Shown here piece by piece: positions 24,661 to 31,619 of a stretch of 41,367 nt of DNA. Every line of letters starts with the position of its first letter. The first letter of the stretch is position 1. A program made the translations under genes and the position numbers. Source of the DNA: Desulfovibrio sp. (lineage in GTDB: Bacteria > Desulfobacterota > Desulfovibrionia > Desulfovibrionales > Desulfovibrionaceae); the NCBI GenBank assembly GCA_017415765.1, contig JAFQED010000045.1, positions 1 to 41,367 on the forward strand, given 5' to 3'. The notes under the pieces are model-generated. The model searched no databases, was not told where the DNA came from, and saw only the letters and a program-made list of their open reading frames with translations.

Positions 24661-24898
24661 TAGAGCGAAATGCCATTGAAAATGGCAGTCACTGCTTTAG
24701 CCGTTGCGACGAAGGAGCTTTAGCCGTAGGCGAGCTTGTGAGCCGTACGGATAAAGACAGCATAGATAACTACGGCTGGCGACAGCACTGCTAGCAAGCG
24801 GGACTTGTCCAGCTCCGCTGGGCTTGTCCCGCTCTGCGAGGAAACGGAGGCGGGGTAAGGATTGAAAACACAGAGTGTTTCAATCAGAAAATGATCTA
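24661..24898 (-). repeat. dispersed REP/MITE-like repeat, 238-base variant
   Basis: The ends match the long form: TAGAGCGAAATGCCATTGAA at the left, and the GTGTTTCAATC hairpin with GATCTA at the right. The middle is different and longer. It contains a nested hairpin with outer arms GCGGGAC and GTCCCGC and inner arms CCAGC and GCTGG (about 24796-24832), in place of the GCGGGAAAA hairpin. The right end encodes the last five residues (RSFSD) and the stop codon of the leftward HTH gene. Part of this variant recurs at 270-344. Confidence 0.88.
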
Positions 24899-25293
24899 GC
24901 GTTCAGATAGTGCAGAATTTTCTTGCTCTGATTACACACGGTCATGGACGAAACCCCGAACATGCGGGAAATCTCGCCCTGCCGCAGCCTGGGACAGGAA
25001 AAATCCTGTCCCCAGCCGTATTTGCTGGCCACATGCACCAGCCCGGCAGCCCAGCTTTCGGGCCTGCCACCATTCAGACGAATACTGTTGTCCCAGGCAT
25101 GCAGCAGCAGTCCCATGCAGGTCTGGGCATGGTCTTCCCCAAGGCCGGGTACAGGAGCATTAAGCAGTTTCTGAAAGATGGAAAAAAGCACCTCGCGTTC
25201 AAAGGCGGGCAAATTGTCAAGATTGCGCCCTTCATTCCTGAGCATCTTGCCAAACTTGGCATAGGCAGGGCTGTGCTGCTGACTAACGGCCAT
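24880..25293 (-). CDS. small HTH protein (cyclin-box/DUF6398-like)
   Basis: A protein of 137 residues counted from ATG 25293, which has AGGAG at 8 bases; ATG 25299 overlaps the previous stop codon (ATGA) but is too near the SD. The C-terminal half, PESWAAGLVHVASKYGW followed by LRQGEISRMFGVSSMTVCN and QSKKIL, resembles the TFIIB/cyclin-box-like HTH of DUF6398-type domains often found with SEC-C proteins. It is probably a DNA-binding regulator. It is the last gene of the left arm of the island. Residues RSFSD and the stop are encoded by the inserted repeat, so the original C-terminus was probably different. Confidence 0.75.
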   Translation of the reverse strand: MAVSQQHSPAYAKFGKMLRNEGRNLDNLPAFEREVLFSIFQKLLNAPVPGLGEDHAQTCMGLLLHAWDNSIRLNGGRPESWAAGLVHVASKYGWGQDFSCPRLRQGEISRMFGVSSMTVCNQSKKILHYLNARSFSD

Positions 25294-25295
25294 GA

Positions 25296-26432
25296 TCATT
25301 TCTCCTGATAGGGGTCTTCTTCGCCGGGGCTGTCCTCCAGCCGCAGCACGTCCTGCCCAAGCGCATAGTGCATCAGCCTGGGGCGTTCGGCAGAAAGCTT
25401 GAGCGAGTGGATAAGCCGCACCATACGCCGGATGCCTTCCAGCACACCGCCCAAATGTCCTGCCAGAGGAGCAAGGTCGGCATGGGCAAGGCTGCTCCGC
25501 AACTCGCTGACCAGGGCCGCGTTGCGTTCCCCCCCGGATGGACTGGATGCCAGCTCGTTGGCCAACCGCCGCACCCTTCCCAGTACTTCGTCCTGTTCTT
25601 CCAGTAGTTCACTGCAATACTCGGCCTGGTTGCGTATGACATTCAGTGTATTGTTGCCGTAGTGGGCCATGGCCCCTGCAGCCTTTTCCAGCGTATCGCG
25701 GGCCAGTGCCACCCGCCGCCCCACGGTCAACGACACGATACGGGCACATTTGGCAAGAAAACGCTCGTCATACTTGTCAAAACCGTTCTCGCGCCGGGTG
25801 TAAAGCTGCACCAGCCCAAAGGCCGGACGGCTGGCGCGCTCGCGTAACACAAAGGCCAGGCGGGAGCGGTATCCCTCGCGATAGGCAGCGCAGTCCAAGG
25901 AATCCCCCCCACGCTCCAAGGCTTGCAGGTTGTTGGAGAGCACATGTCGGGTCTGCCCTGCGGCTACGGCGTGCATCAAGGGATGAAGGTTCAAGCCTTC
26001 TTCCAGCCATGGGGCCATGAGGGGGATAGCACCACCATCCACAGATTCGGCTGCACGGGTCATCCATTCGCCGCGAGGATTCCGCAGACGGCAGACGTAC
26101 ATCTCGGCATGGAGGGCGTGGACAAGGATCCGCGCACTCTGACGCAGCACCTCCTCTGGCGGGGCCATCTGGTCTGCAATGGCCAGCAGCTCATGCGAGA
26201 CACGCAGCAGGATCTCCGTATCCTGACGGCAGGAGGCTACTGAGGCCAGCAGATCCATAAGTCCGCGCCAGCTCTTCAGCGGTACCCGATGGGCCTCTGG
26301 TCGATAGCCCGCGTCCAGGTTACGCTTGGCCGCTGGCAAAAGTGCGATGATGGCCGCCCGCATCTCGGCCGGAGCCTCAGCCAGTAACAGGGTCAGCTCC
26401 TGCCGGATGTGGATTGGAGATGCGTGCAGCAT
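25296..26432 (-). CDS. GAF-domain protein with DHp-like module and no ATPase domain
   Basis: A protein of 378 residues. Residues 1-75 are helical, 80-245 look like a GAF sensor domain (EVLRQSARILVHALHAEMYVC, then RPAFGLVQLYTRRENGF and FDKYDERFLAKCARIVSL), and 246-360 form a DHp-like four-helix module whose first helix reads AAGAMAHYGNNTLNVIRNQ. His257 is in the position of the phospho-acceptor, with NN-x-L mimicking the HEINNPL box. No N-, G1- or G2-box follows; the protein stops soon after the second helix. It could be a phosphotransfer protein or an inactive kinase relative. It lies between the membrane protein and the HTH gene, overlapping the latter by about 4 bases. Confidence 0.75.
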   Translation of the reverse strand: MLHASPIHIRQELTLLLAEAPAEMRAAIIALLPAAKRNLDAGYRPEAHRVPLKSWRGLMDLLASVASCRQDTEILLRVSHELLAIADQMAPPEEVLRQSARILVHALHAEMYVCRLRNPRGEWMTRAAESVDGGAIPLMAPWLEEGLNLHPLMHAVAAGQTRHVLSNNLQALERGGDSLDCAAYREGYRSRLAFVLRERASRPAFGLVQLYTRRENGFDKYDERFLAKCARIVSLTVGRRVALARDTLEKAAGAMAHYGNNTLNVIRNQAEYCSELLEEQDEVLGRVRRLANELASSPSGGERNAALVSELRSSLAHADLAPLAGHLGGVLEGIRRMVRLIHSLKLSAERPRLMHYALGQDVLRLEDSPGEEDPYQEK

Positions 26433-26479
26433 GGCTCGTCCTGTCTCCGGGGGAGGAGGGTTCCTCCCCCGGAACGGGG

Positions 26480-27214
26480 TCAGCTTTCCTGCTTGGAAGT
26501 TGATTTGGTCATGGCAAGGCCCAGCCCTTCAAACAACTCAAAGATGGCAAAACCATACCAGAGCGTATAGATGACATAAAAGATGAGCATACCGGCCATC
26601 AGCCAGATATGGTCAGCTACCCTGGACGCAGGGACACTGTAGAAGTTGTTGCCCGGCTCCACGGCACGCCGGATAACCTGATCCACCACCTGGGCCTCGG
26701 CAATGCGGCCCTGCTTTTGCAATTCCTTGACGGCAGGTACAAGCATTTGCCACCAGGCCGTTGCTACTTTCAACGCGGGTTCGCCGTCATACTTGCGGCT
26801 GACCGGTTCTGCCTGATTGTGGTACAGGTTATCAGAATCATCTACGGCCGAGGCCAGTAAAATACCAAGGTTGCCCTTAAAGGATACCTTGCCACCTTCG
26901 ACCGAAGCCTCACCCGCGCCGGAAGTTTGAACAAGCTTGAGGGCCAGCGGGGCAAGCTCGGCCTTTTTCAGATTGACGGAAAACTCCGCCGTTGTATCAC
27001 GCAGACCGTCCACCTGTGCCCGCACAGCCGGGATAAAGTAGGACGAGCCCTTGGAAAGTTCGTTAAAGACGCCATCGGCGTATTGCAGACCGGTCAACCG
27101 TCCCTTGCCTTCGTTATCGCTGAAAAGCGGGGTCAGAAGCAGGACAAAAAGGGCCAGAAACGATGCCATCAGGAGGCAGCCCCGCACAAAGGGCTTTTTT
27201 GCATGGACAAGCAT
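26480..27214 (-). CDS. two-helix membrane protein cotranscribed with TauE/SafE permease
   Basis: A protein of 244 residues. It has one membrane segment at about 11-32 (VRGCLLMASFLALFVLLLTPLF), a periplasmic domain of about 170 residues and a second segment near 205-226 (HIWLMAGMLIFYVIYTLWYGF) with a short cytoplasmic tail. No known family was recognised. The gene begins one base after the permease stop and has GGAGG seven bases before ATG, so it is translationally close to it. It may be an accessory subunit or sensor for the permease. Confidence 0.75.
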   Translation of the reverse strand: MLVHAKKPFVRGCLLMASFLALFVLLLTPLFSDNEGKGRLTGLQYADGVFNELSKGSSYFIPAVRAQVDGLRDTTAEFSVNLKKAELAPLALKLVQTSGAGEASVEGGKVSFKGNLGILLASAVDDSDNLYHNQAEPVSRKYDGEPALKVATAWWQMLVPAVKELQKQGRIAEAQVVDQVIRRAVEPGNNFYSVPASRVADHIWLMAGMLIFYVIYTLWYGFAIFELFEGLGLAMTKSTSKQES

Positions 27215-27215
27215 A

Positions 27216-28478
27216 TTACGCCTCCCCTCTCAGTTTACCGATATTGGTCACAAACTTGCTGCATACCCAGATGCCGAAGAAGGCCACAACAGCCCAAAAG
27301 ACCACATTGCCCACATCCTCGATCAGCCCCACTACCTGGGGAGACCAGTTCAGCACTTCCATCTCCACCAGTTTCTTGGGCAGGGTCGCAGCGCGGTTGA
27401 TAAAGCCAGCAATGATGGAAATGGCATAGAAACCACGGATATGGATACCCTTGACCACCTTGGTGGTCAGTGCGCCCACCTGGATGCCCAGCAGCGAACC
27501 AAGCAGCATCCCGATGGCCAGCGTATAGAAAACGTAGCCATAGATAGCGTACTGGCCGATGGCGGCAAAACCGGCGGTAAAGATGATTTGCAGGATGTCC
27601 GTACCAACGGTGGTCATGGAGGACACGCCGAAGATATAGACAAACATGGGGAAGGTCACAAAACCGCCGCCCACGCCCATGATAGCGGCCAAAAGCCCTA
27701 CAACCACGCCACCGGCGGCCACGATCCAGCCGGAAATGCGACGCCCGCCAGGCACAAGGTCTTCGTCAAAACTGATCATGGGCGGTAGGGTCACGCCCTG
27801 CATCTTAACCGAGAGGCCTGTCATCCCCGTACTGCCGCCGTGGGCATCCTGACTGGCCCCCGTACCACCGCGGCTGGCGCGCAAAAAGTCAAACAGGGCG
27901 TAAAATCCCAAAAAGCCCAGCAAGACCGCATAAATGCTGCTGATGAACAACTCGGAAAGCAGCGGATCGGCATTGTAAAGCCCCTTGTTGATAGCCCCGC
28001 CGATCACCGTGCCCAGCACCGAACCAGCCAGAAAAGCCACGGCCAGCTTGGCCGAGACGTTGCCCAGCTTTTTGTGTACGGTAGTACCCATGATGGCCTT
28101 GGCAAAGATGTGGAACAGGTCAGTCCCCACCGCCAGGATACCCTTGACGCCCACGGCCATGAGTGCCGGGGTGATGATGAAGCCGCCCCCTGCTCCGATA
28201 CAGCCGGTGATCAGCCCCGCAGCTAGCCCCACGGCGATGGAAGCCAAAAAGATGGTCGTGGTGTAAAAAGCCGGTGCATAGGCCGACTTGCCCCCCAGCA
28301 TCTCGTGCGCTTCATAGGCCTCCACAAGACAGCCCGCCAGCACTGGCACGGCCAGTGCCAGTAAGATAAGAAGCTTTTTGCGGTTTTTGAGGATAGAGGT
28401 AGAAACCTCCAGATCCCAGCGGGCATAGGCTTGCGAGCCCTGCAACATAAACTGGTACAACTGCCTGCCAAATGACAT
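27216..28478 (-). CDS. TauE/SafE-family anion exporter
   Basis: A protein of 420 residues from the ATG with GGGAGGA five bases upstream. After a soluble N-terminal stretch of about 40 residues and a first helix (LLILLALAVPVLAGCLVEA) come two repeats typical of TauE/SafE (DUF81): GLAAGLITGCIGAGGGFIITP and GLLAAIMGVGGGFVTFP (the paired glycine-rich motifs), each followed by further membrane segments. A loop of about 60 residues (GGTGASQDAHGGSTG onward) separates them. The family exports sulfite, sulfoacetate or related organosulfur anions. In a sulfate reducer a sulfite- or sulfonate-linked role is plausible. It lies between a CBS protein and a two-helix membrane protein. Confidence 0.92.
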   Translation of the reverse strand: MSFGRQLYQFMLQGSQAYARWDLEVSTSILKNRKKLLILLALAVPVLAGCLVEAYEAHEMLGGKSAYAPAFYTTTIFLASIAVGLAAGLITGCIGAGGGFIITPALMAVGVKGILAVGTDLFHIFAKAIMGTTVHKKLGNVSAKLAVAFLAGSVLGTVIGGAINKGLYNADPLLSELFISSIYAVLLGFLGFYALFDFLRASRGGTGASQDAHGGSTGMTGLSVKMQGVTLPPMISFDEDLVPGGRRISGWIVAAGGVVVGLLAAIMGVGGGFVTFPMFVYIFGVSSMTTVGTDILQIIFTAGFAAIGQYAIYGYVFYTLAIGMLLGSLLGIQVGALTTKVVKGIHIRGFYAISIIAGFINRAATLPKKLVEMEVLNWSPQVVGLIEDVGNVVFWAVVAFFGIWVCSKFVTNIGKLRGEA

Positions 28479-28548
28479 GACTCCTCCCAACATTGTAGAT
28501 GGCATACCGTGTGTCTGGGGAAAACCCCCAGCCACTACCTGCTATTGC

Positions 28549-29106
28549 TTACGCGGCAACCTTGGAAACCATATTGGCCAGGGCATCATAGAAGAGATTG
28601 ACATCCAGCACGCCCACCAGATTATGCTCGCCATCGGCCACAAAAAGATTGCTGTAGCGGCCATCCGAAAAGCGATGCATAGCCTCGTTCAGGCTCGCGT
28701 CCTCACTGATGATCTGCCCCTTGGCAGGCTTGCGCATGATGTCGCAGACCTTGGTGTGATGGGAGACATCATAAGCCTCATCCCAGGACGATGCGGCGTG
28801 CCGCTGCGAGACATTGCAGGTTTCGATGATATGCCTCACACGGCCCAGGTGGGCACTGGCAGTGGCATCCACCTGTAGGCTGCTGCTGGCATCCAGGCCC
28901 TGCAACATATCCACGGGGGAGAGCTTGCCCAGCATACGACCACTGTCGTCCACCACCAGAAGCACACGGGACGAGTGCCCCCCGATCCGAAAATTCTCCA
29001 CCAGCTTGCCAAGTGCCACCACGGCCTCCGCCACGGATGCCTGGCTGTGGATAGAGGCAAGATCTCCTGTCCGAATCATCAAATCCTTAACGGTAAGCTT
29101 GTTCAT
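28549..29106 (-). CDS. CBS-pair protein
   Basis: A protein of 185 residues with two CBS domains: residues 1-75 (VKDLMIRTGDLASIHSQAS, then VVDDSGRMLGKLSPVDML) and 118-180 (KVCDIMRKPAKGQIISEDAS, then LFVADGEHNLVGVLDVNLF). CBS pairs bind adenosine nucleotides and control attached or partner proteins. GGGGG precedes the ATG at normal spacing. It is upstream of the TauE/SafE gene and the spacing of about 70 bases suggests shared transcription, so it may gate the permease according to energy status. This link is inferred only from context. Confidence 0.9.
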   Translation of the reverse strand: MNKLTVKDLMIRTGDLASIHSQASVAEAVVALGKLVENFRIGGHSSRVLLVVDDSGRMLGKLSPVDMLQGLDASSSLQVDATASAHLGRVRHIIETCNVSQRHAASSWDEAYDVSHHTKVCDIMRKPAKGQIISEDASLNEAMHRFSDGRYSNLFVADGEHNLVGVLDVNLFYDALANMVSKVAA

Positions 29107-29270
29107 ATGTACCCCCTGGGTAAGTGTCTGCCATGCGAGCAGTCGCTGGCAGGATTGTATGGGGGCAGTCTAGTCCCGCGCCCGGGGACAGACCATCAGG
29201 AGCTTCCTGATTCGTAAAATAAAACTCGGTGCTTTCCCCATTGTGGGGGCGGGGGGGAGAGGGGTAGCTT
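29107..29270 (-). promoter_or_regulatory. likely control region for the CBS/TauE genes, with a 17-bp palindrome
   Basis: A perfect inverted repeat ATCAGGA-GCT-TCCTGAT lies at 29195-29211, and a second, GTCCC-GCGCCCG-GGGAC, at 29173-29189. The leftward strand has TACAAT at about 29154-29159 with no good -35 upstream, as expected at an activator-dependent promoter. A LuxR-type regulator could bind the first palindrome. It may instead be a structured spacer, since no T-run follows either stem. Confidence 0.45.
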
Positions 29271-29954
29271 TCAGATATGCAGGAGGCCGTGGCGGATGGC
29301 AATCTTGACCAGATCACCCACCGAGGCGGCCTTGAGTTTGGTGAGCACGTTGTACTTGTGGCTTTCAACGGTCTTGGGGCTGATGTAAAGGGCCTGGGCA
29401 ATGGCCTTGATGCTTTGGCCATCAGCCAGACGGCGGAAGATTTCCTTCTCGCGCGGCGAAAGGATGCTGATGTCGGGGCTGTTGGTGCTGCGGGCCTCAA
29501 GGCGGTTTTGCAGCATGGCGGCAAGGAAGCCTCCGGGGTCGGGACAGGTCAGAAAAACCTTGCCCCGACGCACACTTTCAATGGCTTGCAACAGCGTCCC
29601 GGGGGCATCGGACTTGCAGACATGGCCCATGATGCCAAGCTCGATAAGCTCTGGCAGAAAACGCTGATCCTCATGGCCGGTATAAATCAGGATGCGAACA
29701 CCGGGCTGGACTTGCAGAACAGCGCGGCTGGCTTCCACCCCGTTCATACCGGGCATGGTCAAGTCCATAATAACGATGTGCGGAGCCAGTGAGGCGGCCA
29801 GTGACACAGCCTCGCCACCGCTCTGGGCCATACCCGCCACACGGAGGTGAGGATACGGAGCCAGAAGGCTGCGGATGCCTTCCATCAGCAGCTTATGGTC
29901 ATCCACCAGCAGGATGCGGCAAATTTCCGGCATGGCGTCCGTTACGGGGGTCAC
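29271..29954 (-). CDS. NarL/LuxR-type response regulator
   Basis: A protein of 227 residues from the GTG at 29954, chosen because GGAGG precedes it; the ATG 21 bases downstream has no ribosome site. Receiver domain: LLVDDHKLLMEGIRSLL, phospho-acceptor Asp64 in IVIMDLTMPGMNG, and Lys in GHVCKSDAPG. The LuxR HTH is LSPREKEIFRRLADGQSIKA, then IAQALYISPKTVESHKYN and ILTKL-like helices. It should be a transcription factor activated by phosphorylation. No kinase is adjacent on its strand, but the divergent arm encodes one. It is the first gene of the left arm. Confidence 0.93.
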   Translation of the reverse strand: MTPVTDAMPEICRILLVDDHKLLMEGIRSLLAPYPHLRVAGMAQSGGEAVSLAASLAPHIVIMDLTMPGMNGVEASRAVLQVQPGVRILIYTGHEDQRFLPELIELGIMGHVCKSDAPGTLLQAIESVRRGKVFLTCPDPGGFLAAMLQNRLEARSTNSPDISILSPREKEIFRRLADGQSIKAIAQALYISPKTVESHKYNVLTKLKAASVGDLVKIAIRHGLLHI

Positions 29955-30000
29955 GGTTCCTCCCTCGACAAAAACACAGGTAGCAACAGGTAGCAGCGGG

Positions 30001-31182
30001 ATGTTGTCAGCTTCAAACAGCCTTTTTGTCAAGCCTTGGCTCAGCTTGCGCTGGGCCTTGACCCGCAGACAGCGTAAGAACAATTTTGTCTGCCCGGCCC
30101 GTTTCGATCAGGCAGACTCGACAGCAGCAGACCTGACAGGCAAAAAATTTCTCCATTTTCTGACGACATGGGGTCGCTTCTGCTCGGCAACGGACTGCAC
30201 CACAGCAGCGAGGCCTGACAAAGCAGTCTCGGCAGATCAGCTCCGCCATCTGGCACTGGACTGTGTGGACGCGCTGGAAGCGTTGGATCCCGCGCCCTGC
30301 CCTGCGCTGCGCCAGCAACTGAGCGCATGGCAGCCAGCAACAGGCAGCTTGCAGGATGCTCTGGCAGAAAGCCGCCTTGGCCCGTTGTTGCCCAATGTGC
30401 CACAGTCTCTTGCCCGAAACTGCACCTGTCCGCAGGACACAGCGGCCTTTTGCCATGCCCGGGCCGTAGGACGACTGCTGGATCTGGCAGCCGCAGACAC
30501 GGAAAAGCGCGTCCGCCAGCTCAGGGATGGCGTCCCCAAGCAGTTCTGGGCACTGGATCTGGCCCATAGCTTCAGCGGAGCTGCTAAGGATTGCTGCATT
30601 GAGGTGGGGGACATAAATTCTCTTCCCATGCAGGCCCTGTGGCGCGGTATGAACGCCCTGCCCTGGCAGGGGCCACCGGCTGTGAACGGCCGGGGCTTTC
30701 TTTCGGTGCTCTTTGAGGCCACGGCCAATCCCCAACTGGATCCAGCCGCGCAAAAGGCCCTGTTTTACCAGAAGAACCATTTCCTTCTGGCACCCGACTA
30801 CTGCTACCTCCACTCGCGCTTCGGTTTCCATGTTGTGGCAGCCGAAGCGCGGCTCACGGACTCCCCAGCAGACAATCACCTGCGCTTCCAGTTGCAGGGG
30901 GGCGCGGCCAATCTGGAACGACGCAGACTGCGTGCCCTCTTGGTGGCAGATCTGCTGACGCCCTTTGGCTTCAGGGCCGAAGTACGGCACGATGCCGTTG
31001 CCGCATGGTGCAGCCATCTGGATATGGAGGAAGGACGGGCATTGGCGGCCATCATGGGGTACATTGCCATCCACACCCGCCAACTGGACATGATCATGCA
31101 GGATACAGCAGAAGTGGCGGCCCGACGCGCCACCATGCTGGCCCACTGCCAGACCCTGCTACGGGGGCAGTCCCTCTCGTGA
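30001..31182 (+). CDS. stand-alone copy of the domain found at the C-terminus of the PEP-synthase-like protein
   Basis: A protein of up to 393 residues from ATG 30001; this start has no good SD, and TTG codons at 30046 and 30058 are alternatives. Residues from about 190 on match the C-terminal third of the PEP-synthase-like protein encoded at 31620-34274: SLPMQALWRGMNALPWQGPP against SLPMLALWEGLTAVPWAGPP, FQLQGGAANLERRR against FQFKGGAADLGRRS, and FGFRAEVRHDAV against HGFRAEARQDAL. No known enzyme family was recognised. There are several Cys (CSATDC, CTCPQ, KDCC) but no obvious metal site. It begins 46 bases from a divergent regulator. It may be a soluble partner or acceptor in the same phosphotransfer path. 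Confidence 0.78.
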   Translation: MLSASNSLFVKPWLSLRWALTRRQRKNNFVCPARFDQADSTAADLTGKKFLHFLTTWGRFCSATDCTTAARPDKAVSADQLRHLALDCVDALEALDPAPCPALRQQLSAWQPATGSLQDALAESRLGPLLPNVPQSLARNCTCPQDTAAFCHARAVGRLLDLAAADTEKRVRQLRDGVPKQFWALDLAHSFSGAAKDCCIEVGDINSLPMQALWRGMNALPWQGPPAVNGRGFLSVLFEATANPQLDPAAQKALFYQKNHFLLAPDYCYLHSRFGFHVVAAEARLTDSPADNHLRFQLQGGAANLERRRLRALLVADLLTPFGFRAEVRHDAVAAWCSHLDMEEGRALAAIMGYIAIHTRQLDMIMQDTAEVAARRATMLAHCQTLLRGQSLS

Positions 31183-31236
31183 ACTGCCTAAATCGTCCTG
31201 AACCGCCGCCCGGACGGCGCAAGCAAGGAGGCTGTC

Positions 31237-31614
31237 ATGCACATACTTTTTGTTGACGATGAACGCGATTTTCTGGAATTGATGGAAAAACGCATGATGC
31301 TGCGGGGCATACCCGCCGCTACGGCCAGTAACGGAGACGAAGCTCTGCAACGTCTTGAGGCCGCCATGCAGGACGGCAAGCCCTTTGACGCTGTAGTGCT
31401 GGATGTCCGTATGCCGGGGGCAGACGGGCTGGAAGTCCTGCGCCGGATAAAGGAACGCGCACCGCAACTGCCCGTCATCCTGCTGACGGGCCATGCCAGC
31501 ATGGGAGTGGCCATGCAGGGGCTTGATCTTGGGGCATACGACTATATGCTCAAACCCATAGGCATCAATGAATTGATCATTAAACTGAACGAAGCGACCC
31601 GCATGGCCGCCTGA
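31237..31614 (+). CDS. single-domain response regulator
   Basis: A protein of 125 residues, only a receiver domain: acidic pair in FVDDE, phospho-acceptor Asp56 in AVVLDVRMPGADG, Thr84 in LLTGH, Lys106 in YMLKP. AAGGAGG lies five bases before the ATG. No output domain is present, so it could be a CheY/DivK-like phosphate shuttle. It sits between two genes that share the unrecognised C-terminal domain, and the next gene starts five bases after its stop. Confidence 0.94.
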   Translation: MHILFVDDERDFLELMEKRMMLRGIPAATASNGDEALQRLEAAMQDGKPFDAVVLDVRMPGADGLEVLRRIKERAPQLPVILLTGHASMGVAMQGLDLGAYDYMLKPIGINELIIKLNEATRMAA

Positions 31615-31619
31615 ACACC

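Noticed and set aside
30036-30055. possible sigma-54 promoter (TTGGC ... TTGCG) ahead of the 30001 gene
   Set aside because: The GG and GC elements are two bases too close for a -24/-12 promoter.
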